A DNA stretch of 7,053 nucleotides from Mycobacterium sp. (GTDB lineage Bacteria; Actinomycetota; Actinomycetes; Mycobacteriales; Mycobacteriaceae), in assembly GCA_029256565.1 (NCBI GenBank), contig JAQSXQ010000084.1, forward strand, positions 1 through 7,053, given 5' to 3'. The position numbers were made by a program, and so were the translations under genes. The notes below the pieces were generated by a model, which worked only from the letters and a program-made list of their open reading frames with translations, did not search any database and was not told the DNA's origin. Positions 1 to 5,449 of this stretch are shown here, piece by piece; the stretch's first letter is position 1, and the number at the start of each line of letters is the position of its first letter.

Positions 1-8
1 ACTACGGC

Positions 9-14
9 TAGGTT
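9..14 (+). promoter_or_regulatory. possible -10 element for the pacL-ctpC operon
   Basis: The hexamer TAGGTT fits the mycobacterial -10 pattern TANNNT and would place a transcription start near position 21, about 20 nt before the preferred start codon of the small metal-chaperone gene. The window begins only 8 nt upstream, so no -35 region or metal-responsive operator can be judged. This is a pattern match only, and such hexamers occur by chance. Confidence 0.2.
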
Positions 15-28
15 GTGGTGATGCTGGC

Positions 29-34
29 GAAGGG
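29..34 (+). promoter_or_regulatory. ribosome binding site that decides the pacL start
   Basis: The purine run GAAGGG touches the first candidate ATG (position 35) with no spacer, but lies 6 nt upstream of the second in-frame ATG (position 41). The latter is normal Shine-Dalgarno spacing. This favours translation from 41, giving a 94-residue protein beginning MIVGGF. Confidence 0.5.
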
Positions 35-40
35 ATGGCG

Positions 41-325
41 ATGATCGTTGGAGGATTCCTGGCGAAGGCGGCCGGGACGGTCGTGACGGGCGTGGTGGGT
101 GTCGCCGCGTACGACGCCATCAAGAAGGCCTACGCCAAGGCGCCGGTACGCGAGGCCGCCGTGCAGACCACGGCACTGGCCCTGCGGGGTGCCCGCAAGG
201 CCGAGGAAGGCGCCGAGTCGGCCCGCCTGAAGGTCGCCGACGTCGTCGCCGAGGCCCGCGAACGCATCGGCGAGGAAGCCATGCCGCCTGCGGTCGGGGA
301 CGTCGCCCACGACCACGATCACTGA
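41..325 (+). CDS. pacL1: PacL-type metallochaperone-like membrane protein (DUF1490), partner of CtpC
   Basis: This small protein (94 residues from ATG 41, or 96 from ATG 35) resembles the mycobacterial DUF1490/PacL family, whose M. tuberculosis member Rv3269 (PacL1) is encoded directly before ctpC. Family work shows that PacL1 sits in the membrane, clusters with its P-type ATPase, stabilises it, binds zinc through a C-terminal Asp/His tail and supports zinc tolerance. Visible here are an N-terminal hydrophobic Gly/Ala/Val segment (about residues 2-23, the predicted membrane anchor), a Lys-rich junction, a charged Ala/Glu/Arg helix (about 35-80) likely to form a coiled coil or amphipathic rod, and a tail ending DVAHDHDH. 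I recall the canonical tail as DLHDHDH, so this copy appears to be a variant. The stop is 3 nt before ctpC, so the two are surely co-transcribed and probably translationally coupled. Family assignment is strong; the metal (Zn or Mn) is inferred. Confidence 0.88.
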   Translation: MIVGGFLAKAAGTVVTGVVGVAAYDAIKKAYAKAPVREAAVQTTALALRGARKAEEGAESARLKVADVVAEARERIGEEAMPPAVGDVAHDHDH

Positions 326-328
326 TTC

Positions 329-2485
329 GTGGAGGACCTGACAGTCCTATCCGACGCGGCGGGGCGCATGCGCGTCCAGGTGCCGTGGCTGCGGTCGAAC
401 GTCGCCCGAGCCGTGGCCGTCGAGAACGCCGTGGACCTGGTCGACGGGGTGCGGACGACGCACGCCTATCCGCGCACGGGTTCGGTCGTGGTCTGGTACG
501 CGCCCAACAGGTGTGACGTGACGGCGGTGCTCGCCGCGATCGACACCGGGCGGCACGCCACCGCTGTCCCCGGGGTTGCACTGAGTCCCCGATCGGCGGA
601 CATTCGCAACGCCGAGGTGCTACGAATCGTCGTCGGCGGTGTCGCCCTCGCACTGCTGGGCTTCCGTCGCTACGGGCTGCGGCGTCCGCCGCTGCTCGGG
701 CCCACGTCGCGGCTGTTCGCCACCGGCGCGACGATCGTGACGGGCTACCCGTTCCTGCGCGGGGCGTTGAGGTCGTTGCGCGGCGGCAAGTCCGCGGGCA
801 CCGATCTGCTGGTGTCGGCCGCGACCATCGCCAGTCTGATCCTCCGTGAGAACGTCGTCGCGCTGACGGTGCTGTGGCTGCTCAACATTGGCGAATACCT
901 CCAGGACCTGACACTGCGTCGGACCCGGCGCGCCATCGCGAACCTGTTGCAAGGCAATCAAGACACGGCGTGGACGCAGTTGCCAGACGGCACCGAGGTG
1001 CAGGTGTCGATGGACAGCGTCGGCGTCGGCGACCGGGTCATCGTGCACGAGCAGGTGGCCATCCCCGTGGACGGCACCGTCGTCGAGGGAGAAGCCATCG
1101 TCGACCAGTCGGCGATCACCGGCGAGACGCTGCCGGTCAGCATCGTCGCGGGGGCCTGGGTCCACGCCGGGTCGGTCGTGGTCCGCGGCAGGCTGGTCGT
1201 CGAGGCCGCCGCAGTGGGGCGCGACACGGCGATCGGCCGGATCATCACCCGCGTCGAGGAAGCCCAGCTGCACCGCGCCCCGATACAGACGGTCGGCGAG
1301 AACTTCTCGAAGCGCTTCGTACCGATGTCGTTCCTCTTCTCGGCGCTCACCCTGGCGTTGACGGGCGACGTGCGGCGAGCGATGACCATGCTGCTGGTGG
1401 CGTGCCCCTGCGCGGTCGGGTTGTCGACGCCCACGGCGATCAGTGCGGCGATCGGCAACGGCGCCCGTCGCGGCATCCTCATCAAGGGTGGCGCGCACCT
1501 CGAGGAGGCCGGCCGGCTCGACGCGGTGGTCTTCGACAAGACCGGCACGCTGACGCGCGGCAGGCCCGTGGTGACCAACGTCGTGAGCTTCCGCGACGAC
1601 TGGCCGCCGGAACGAGTGCTGGCCTACGCCGCGAGTTCGGAGATCCACTCGCGGCATCCGTTGGCCGTGGCCGTGATTCGGTCTACCGAGGAGCGGCACA
1701 TCGCCATACCGCCGCACGAGGAGTGCGAGGTGATCGTCGGTCTCGGCATGCGTACCCGCGCCGACGGGCAGACGCTGCTGTTGGGCAGCCCTGCGCTGCT
1801 GTCGCAGGAGAACGTGCACGTGAACGACGACGCTGCACGGTGGGTGGTCAAGTTGCGTGGCGAGGCTGAGACGCCCCTGCTGCTGGCCGTCGACGGCGAG
1901 CTGACCGGCCTGGTGAGCCTGCGCGACGAGGTGCGGCCCGAGGCGCAGTCCGTGCTGGACGCGTTGCGCAGCAACGGTGTTCGCCGGATCATCATGTTGA
2001 CCGGCGATCACCCGCAGACGGCCAAGGCCGTGGCGAGCACCCTGGGGATCACCGAGTGGCGCGCAGAGGTGATGCCCGAGGAGAAGCTCGAGGTGGTGCA
2101 CGCGCTTCGTGATCAGGGCTACGTCGTCGCGATGGTCGGCGACGGCATCAACGACGCCCCGGCGCTGGCTGCGGCGGACATCGGCATCGCCATGGGACTC
2201 GGCGGCACCGACGTGGCCGTCGAGACCGCCGACGTGGCGCTCGCCGGTGACGATCTGAACCGGCTGCTCGACGTCCGCGCCCTCGGCGGCAGGGCGGTCG
2301 AGGTGATCCGCCAGAACTACGCGATGTCGATCGCGGTGAACGCCTTCGGGCTGCTACTGGGCGCGGGTGGTGGCCTGTCACCGGTGCTCGCCGCGATCCT
2401 GCACAACGCGTCGTCGGTCGCCGTCGTCACCAACAGTTCGCGACTGATCCGACACGAACTCGTCGAACGTCCAGACCGCGCCTGA
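329..2485 (+). CDS. ctpC: CtpC, metal-exporting P1B-type ATPase (Zn2+/Mn2+)
   Basis: This is an inner-membrane pump that uses ATP, through an aspartyl-phosphate intermediate, to move a transition metal out of the cytoplasm. M. tuberculosis CtpC (Rv3270) has been linked both to zinc detoxification and to Mn2+ export for secreted proteins. The 718 residues match the length I recall for that protein. In order: an N-terminal HMA-like domain (about 5-75) lacking any CxxC metal site; hydrophobic segments at about 95-195; the actuator loop with T264-G265-E266; the membrane metal motif C359-P360-C361; the phosphorylation motif D403-KTGT; the P1B H443-P444 dipeptide; the hinge motif G604-DGIND (D605, N608, D609); and a final pair of membrane helices containing HNASSV. 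The GTG at 329 is the earliest in-frame start, because TGA 323-325 lies in the same frame, and it aligns with the known N-terminus. No Shine-Dalgarno sequence is visible, suggesting reinitiation after pacL1. All catalytic motifs are intact. Metal preference cannot be decided from sequence. Confidence 0.95.
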   Translation: MEDLTVLSDAAGRMRVQVPWLRSNVARAVAVENAVDLVDGVRTTHAYPRTGSVVVWYAPNRCDVTAVLAAIDTGRHATAVPGVALSPRSADIRNAEVLRIVVGGVALALLGFRRYGLRRPPLLGPTSRLFATGATIVTGYPFLRGALRSLRGGKSAGTDLLVSAATIASLILRENVVALTVLWLLNIGEYLQDLTLRRTRRAIANLLQGNQDTAWTQLPDGTEVQVSMDSVGVGDRVIVHEQVAIPVDGTVVEGEAIVDQSAITGETLPVSIVAGAWVHAGSVVVRGRLVVEAAAVGRDTAIGRIITRVEEAQLHRAPIQTVGENFSKRFVPMSFLFSALTLALTGDVRRAMTMLLVACPCAVGLSTPTAISAAIGNGARRGILIKGGAHLEEAGRLDAVVFDKTGTLTRGRPVVTNVVSFRDDWPPERVLAYAASSEIHSRHPLAVAVIRSTEERHIAIPPHEECEVIVGLGMRTRADGQTLLLGSPALLSQENVHVNDDAARWVVKLRGEAETPLLLAVDGELTGLVSLRDEVRPEAQSVLDALRSNGVRRIIMLTGDHPQTAKAVASTLGITEWRAEVMPEEKLEVVHALRDQGYVVAMVGDGINDAPALAAADIGIAMGLGGTDVAVETADVALAGDDLNRLLDVRALGGRAVEVIRQNYAMSIAVNAFGLLLGAGGGLSPVLAAILHNASSVAVVTNSSRLIRHELVERPDRA

Positions 2486-2530
2486 CCGCCCACTGCACCG
2501 CTCGGCTCGGCCCGACCGGGCACGGCTTGG

Positions 2531-2552
2531 TGGAAACGGTTATCGTTATCCA
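2531..2552 (+). promoter_or_regulatory. Fur/Zur-family operator overlapping a leaderless znuA promoter
   Basis: An AT-rich island in otherwise GC-rich DNA ends right at the znuA start codon. It is an imperfect palindrome with outer arms TGGA/TCCA; 7 of 11 position pairs are self-complementary. Read on the minus strand, 2550-2532 is GATAACGATAACCGTTTCC, which matches the classical 19-bp Fur box at 14 positions. Within it TATCGT (2541-2546) fits the mycobacterial -10 pattern TANNNT at -12 to -7 relative to ATG 2553, so the transcript probably starts at the A of the ATG. A zinc-loaded Zur bound here would block RNA polymerase directly. Zur control of znuABC is well established in actinobacteria. 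That the regulator is Zur rather than another Fur-family protein is inferred from the operon it precedes. Confidence 0.75.
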
Positions 2553-3569
2553 ATGCCCATCAGCGCCCCACGCCGCCTTGCCGCTGCCGTACTCCTGACC
2601 GCACCGTTCGCCCTGGCGGCGTGCTCGGGCGGCGGAGCCGAGTCGAATACCGCGGCCGGCGGCGACGCACCTGCCTGCCCCGTCACGCCGATCAACGTGG
2701 TGGCGAGCGTCGACCAGTGGGGAAGCATCGTCTCGCAGCTAGGCGGCGAGTGCGCGAAGGTGACCACTCTGCTGGCGGGCTCCTCGGTCGATCCGCACGA
2801 CTACGAGCCGTCGCCCGCTGACGCCGCCAAGTTCGAGGGCGCGCAACTGGTGGTGATCAACGGCGGCCACTACGACGAGTGGGCCGCGAAGTTGGCGGCC
2901 GGCTCGGCGCCCGAGGCTCCAATCGTCGACGCCGTGGAACTCAGTGGCGGCGAAGTCGGTCACGAGGAAACCGCCGAAGAGCATGCCGAGCACGCCGAGG
3001 CGGGCCAGGAGGAGGCGGGTCACGAAGAAGAGGGCGGCGAGAACCCCCACGTCTGGTACGCGCCCGCAGCCGTGACCGGGGTCGCCGATGCCGTCACCGA
3101 GCAGCTGAGCAAGATCGCGCCAGACGCATCCGAGTACTTCACCGAGCGACGTGCGGCGGTCGCCGAGTCCTTCAAGCCGTACGACGACCTGGTCGCGAAG
3201 ATCAAGGGGTCCGCCACGGGGAAGTCCTACGTCGCGACCGAGAGCGTCTTCGACGACATGGCGGCGGCCCTCGGCCTGCAGAACAAGACTCCGCAGGGTT
3301 ACCAGAATTCGTCGAGCAACGAGACCGACCCGTCGCCTGCGGACCTCGACGCGTTCATCGGCCTGCTCCGCGACAAGGGCGCCGACGTGCTGATCTTCAA
3401 CACCCAGACCGAGGGCTCCGTGCCCGACCAGATCAGGAGTGCCGCCGAGCAGGCCGGTGTGCCGGTGGTCGAGGTGACCGAAACCGTCCCGCCCGGCGCC
3501 GAGTCGTTCGAGGATTGGCAGGTGGATCAGCTCACCTCGCTCGCCAAGGCCCTTGGTGTCACCGTCTGA
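2553..3569 (+). CDS. znuA: ZnuA-like zinc/manganese ABC transporter substrate-binding lipoprotein
   Basis: This 338-residue extracytoplasmic metal-binding lipoprotein belongs to cluster A-I (ZnuA/TroA/PsaA) and delivers metal to the ZnuB permease. The signal peptide has a short basic start (R7-R8), a hydrophobic core and a lipobox L21-A22-A23-C24, so the mature protein is anchored at C24. A Gly/Ser/Ala-rich linker follows, then the two-lobed binding fold. Likely metal ligands are H82 (in DPHDYEP) and H166 (in NPHVWY), plus E230 and E310 at the places where zinc-type proteins have His and Asp. An acidic His-rich loop (about 132-163, with H137, H144, H147 and H157) sits just before H166, a hallmark of zinc-binding ZnuA proteins. 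ATG 2553 has no Shine-Dalgarno sequence and directly follows the -10/Zur box, so leaderless translation is expected. The gene overlaps znuC. Zn over Mn is favoured by the loop and operator but not proven. Confidence 0.92.
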   Translation: MPISAPRRLAAAVLLTAPFALAACSGGGAESNTAAGGDAPACPVTPINVVASVDQWGSIVSQLGGECAKVTTLLAGSSVDPHDYEPSPADAAKFEGAQLVVINGGHYDEWAAKLAAGSAPEAPIVDAVELSGGEVGHEETAEEHAEHAEAGQEEAGHEEEGGENPHVWYAPAAVTGVADAVTEQLSKIAPDASEYFTERRAAVAESFKPYDDLVAKIKGSATGKSYVATESVFDDMAAALGLQNKTPQGYQNSSSNETDPSPADLDAFIGLLRDKGADVLIFNTQTEGSVPDQIRSAAEQAGVPVVEVTETVPPGAESFEDWQVDQLTSLAKALGVTV

Positions 3570-4329
3570 CCCGCTGGCGCTGTCCTTCGACGACGTCAGC
3601 GTCGTCCGCGGAGGACGGCTCATCTGGTCGGACGGCACATTCGACGTTCCCGCGGGCGGCACCTACGCCGTGATCGGCACTAGCGGTTCCGGCAAGACGA
3701 CGTTGCTCCATGCCGTACTCGGAACCATCCCGACGGCGTCGGGGGAGATCCGCGTCTTCGGCAAGCCGCCCGGCGCGGCAACCGGAATGATCGGCTACGT
3801 ACCGCAGAACTACGCCGCCGCGGCCGGCGACGCCGTGCGAGCGCGTGATGCGGTGCTGCTCGGGCTGACCGGCAACCACTGGGGCTTCGGCAGAGCGCGG
3901 GCAGAGCAACGTCGCAGGGTCGACGAGATCCTCGCCCGCGTGGACGCCACCGAGTTCGCGTCGCGACGGCTGTCCCAACTGTCCGGTGGACAGCGCCAGC
4001 GGATCGCGATCGCCGAGGCGCTCGTCAGCAAGCCGCGACTACTGATCCTCGACGAGCCGCTGACCGCGCTGGACGTGCGCAACCAGCGGGCGATCGTGAG
4101 CCTGCTGGCCAAGATCCGTGACGAGTTCGACGTCACCATCCTGGTCGTCGCTCACGACCTGAACCCGTTGCTGCGCATCCTCGACGGCGCCATCTACCTG
4201 CTCGACGAACACGCGCACTTCGACACCATGGACGAGGTCGTCGACGAGAATCTGCTGACCCATCTCTACGGCACGTCCATCGAGGTCGTGCACACCCCGC
4301 AGGGCGAGCTGTACATGAGGAGCGTGTGA
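3556..4329 (+). CDS. znuC: ZnuC-like ABC transporter ATP-binding protein
   Basis: This is the cytoplasmic ATPase that powers the zinc/manganese importer; two copies are expected to dock on the permease dimer. It has 257 residues from GTG 3556. All ABC motifs are visible and intact: Walker A G41-TSGSGKTT with K47, Q-loop Q84 (in GYVPQ), signature L142-SGGQ, Walker B ending D166-E167, a D-loop ALD, and the switch histidine H200. A TTG at 3553 (258 residues) is also possible, but CAAGG at 3545-3549 is 6 nt from the GTG and only 3 nt from the TTG, so GTG is preferred. The start lies inside the end of znuA (14-nt overlap) in another frame, implying translational coupling. The stop overlaps the ATG of znuB. 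Length and motifs are normal for the family. Confidence 0.93.
   Translation: MSPSDPLALSFDDVSVVRGGRLIWSDGTFDVPAGGTYAVIGTSGSGKTTLLHAVLGTIPTASGEIRVFGKPPGAATGMIGYVPQNYAAAAGDAVRARDAVLLGLTGNHWGFGRARAEQRRRVDEILARVDATEFASRRLSQLSGGQRQRIAIAEALVSKPRLLILDEPLTALDVRNQRAIVSLLAKIRDEFDVTILVVAHDLNPLLRILDGAIYLLDEHAHFDTMDEVVDENLLTHLYGTSIEVVHTPQGELYMRSV
4317..4322 (+). promoter_or_regulatory. ribosome binding site that decides the znuB start
   Basis: GAGGAG lies inside the last codons of znuC. It is 3 nt from a possible GTG start (4326) and 6 nt from ATG 4329. The spacing favours the ATG, whose A is also the last base of the znuC stop codon (TGATG arrangement). Confidence 0.65.
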
Positions 4330-5216
4330 TGACCTCGACGGTCATGGCACTGGGCTACCAGGAGAACTGGTGGCAGATCCTCACCTCGGCCTTCATGCGG
4401 AACGCGCTGATCGGTGGGACGCTGGTCGCGTTGGCCGCCGGCATCATCGGCTACTTCATCATCGTCCGGAGCAGCGCCTTCGCGGCACATGCACTGGCGC
4501 ACATCGGCTTTCCGGGTGCGACCGGGGCCGTGCTCCTCGGCCTGCCCGTGACCGTCGGGTTGGCCGCGTTCTGCCTCGGCGGCGCACTGGCCATCGGGGC
4601 GCTGGGGAAGCGCGCCGACGAGCGGGAGGTGGCCACCGGCACCGTGCTCGCCGCCGCGACAGGTCTCGGATTGTTCTTCAGCTCGCTGGCGACCAAGAGC
4701 AGCAGCACCGTGTCGAACGTGCTCTTCGGAAACCTGTTGGCCATCACGCCCGATCAACTCGTCACGTTCGGCGCCACGCTGGCGGTCATCGTGGCGGTCA
4801 TGGCATTCGTCTACCGTCCGTTGCTGTTCGCCTCGGTCAACCCTCAGGTCGCCGAGGCCAAGGGCGTGCCGGTACGGGCTTTGTCGGTCATATTCATGCT
4901 GCTGCTCGGGCTTTCGGTCACCATGGCCGTGCTGGCCGTCGGCACACTGCTGCTCTTCGCGCTCGTCGTCACGCCGGCGGCGACGGCGATCATGCTGACT
5001 GCGCGGCCAGGTGCCGCGATCTCGGTGGCGACGGTGCTGGCCGTCATGGCCGTGTGGGTGGGCCTGGCCGTTTCGGCGATGTTCAACGTGCCGCCGAGCT
5101 TCGTCATCACCTCGATCGTGTTCGTGATCTGGCTGGCGGTACGGCTCGTCGTGCAGCGTGGCCGACGTGGCGGCCGGGCTCCGGTCACGTCGCACGGCGC
5201 CGAACGGCAGGCATAG
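4329..5216 (+). CDS. znuB: ZnuB-like metal ABC transporter permease (ABC-3 family)
   Basis: This is the membrane channel subunit of the zinc/manganese importer, 295 residues from ATG 4329 (296 if GTG 4326 is used). It is very hydrophobic, with about eight predicted membrane segments: roughly 24-47, 55-70, 73-92, 104-121, 138-160, 183-215, 226-248 and 254-278. The pattern resembles the ABC-3 permease family, including the SSAFAAHALAHIGFPG stretch near residue 48 that corresponds to the conserved region after the first helix in ZnuB/MntB proteins, and LFGNLLAI in mid-protein. The last 17 or so residues form a basic, hydrophilic tail that is probably cytoplasmic. It follows znuC with a 1-nt stop/start overlap and ends the operon, with no convincing terminator downstream. 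Function rests on family resemblance plus its znuA and znuC neighbours. Confidence 0.92.
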   Translation: MTSTVMALGYQENWWQILTSAFMRNALIGGTLVALAAGIIGYFIIVRSSAFAAHALAHIGFPGATGAVLLGLPVTVGLAAFCLGGALAIGALGKRADEREVATGTVLAAATGLGLFFSSLATKSSSTVSNVLFGNLLAITPDQLVTFGATLAVIVAVMAFVYRPLLFASVNPQVAEAKGVPVRALSVIFMLLLGLSVTMAVLAVGTLLLFALVVTPAATAIMLTARPGAAISVATVLAVMAVWVGLAVSAMFNVPPSFVITSIVFVIWLAVRLVVQRGRRGGRAPVTSHGAERQA

Positions 5217-5386
5217 GGTTTTCCCCGATTCCTCACGGGTGCGTGGCTGGAAGCATCTACGTCGGCGGACGTTCAGGGCCGTCATCGTAGGGAGCGGGCC
5301 GGGCTCGTCGATCGGGGGACGACGCGCCTTGCCCGCACGTTCGGCGACGACGGCGTATGAGGGGTCGGCGTGGTCGATGGACGGTG

Positions 5387-5410
5387 GTCAGCGTGTCAAT
5401 GGGACCTGAC
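5387..5410. repeat. bulged inverted repeat upstream of the LacI-type gene
   Basis: GTCAG, a 3-nt bulge, GTC, a 5-nt spacer, then GACCTGAC form an 8-bp interrupted dyad 40 nt before the regulator start codon. It could be a regulator operator or a weak RNA hairpin. LacI-type proteins often bind dyads near their own promoters, but this one is imperfect and may be chance. The rest of the 233-nt intergenic stretch (5217-5449) shows no gene or RNA that I can support. Confidence 0.25.
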
Positions 5411-5435
5411 GGCGACGAGCCCTGAGCGAACCCGC

Positions 5436-5441
5436 TAGCGT
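5436..5441 (+). promoter_or_regulatory. probable -10 element of the LacI-family gene
   Basis: TAGCGT matches the mycobacterial -10 pattern TANNNT. It ends 8 nt before ATG 5450, so transcription may begin at or within a base or two of the start codon. This fits the poor Shine-Dalgarno placement (GGAG at 5445-5448, only 1 nt from the ATG). The hexamer overlaps a perfect 8-bp palindrome, CGCTAGCG (5433-5440), which could be an operator half or just coincidence. No good -35 is seen. Confidence 0.4.
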
Positions 5442-5449
5442 CATGGAGC

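Noticed and set aside
620..2101. 493-codon minus-strand open frame opposite ctpC
   Set aside because: It is an antisense shadow of the ATPase gene. The His/Gln/Arg/Asp-rich composition reflects complementary GC-rich codons, and there is no recognisable domain.
2510..2521. GC inverted repeat as a terminator for ctpC
   Set aside because: The arms are GCCCG and CGGGC with only a 2-nt loop, and no T-run follows, so it does not fit an intrinsic terminator.
2739..3662. 307-codon minus-strand open frame opposite znuA
   Set aside because: It is a shadow of znuA that also covers the znuC start. The product has no recognisable domain and no initiation signals that stand out.
5216..5225. GGGTTTTCCC just after the znuB stop as a terminator
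   Set aside because: A 3-bp stem is too weak and no U-tract follows the second arm; it looks like chance.
4266..5285. 339-codon minus-strand open frame opposite znuB
   Set aside because: Its product is rich in Arg, Asp, His, Gln and Gly with no domain, and it is the antisense shadow of an intact, motif-bearing permease gene in GC-rich DNA.
5305..5324. TCGTC/GACGA inverted repeat between znuB and the LacI-type gene
   Set aside because: It is a 5-bp stem with an 8-9 nt loop and no T-tract; such repeats are common by chance in GC-rich DNA.
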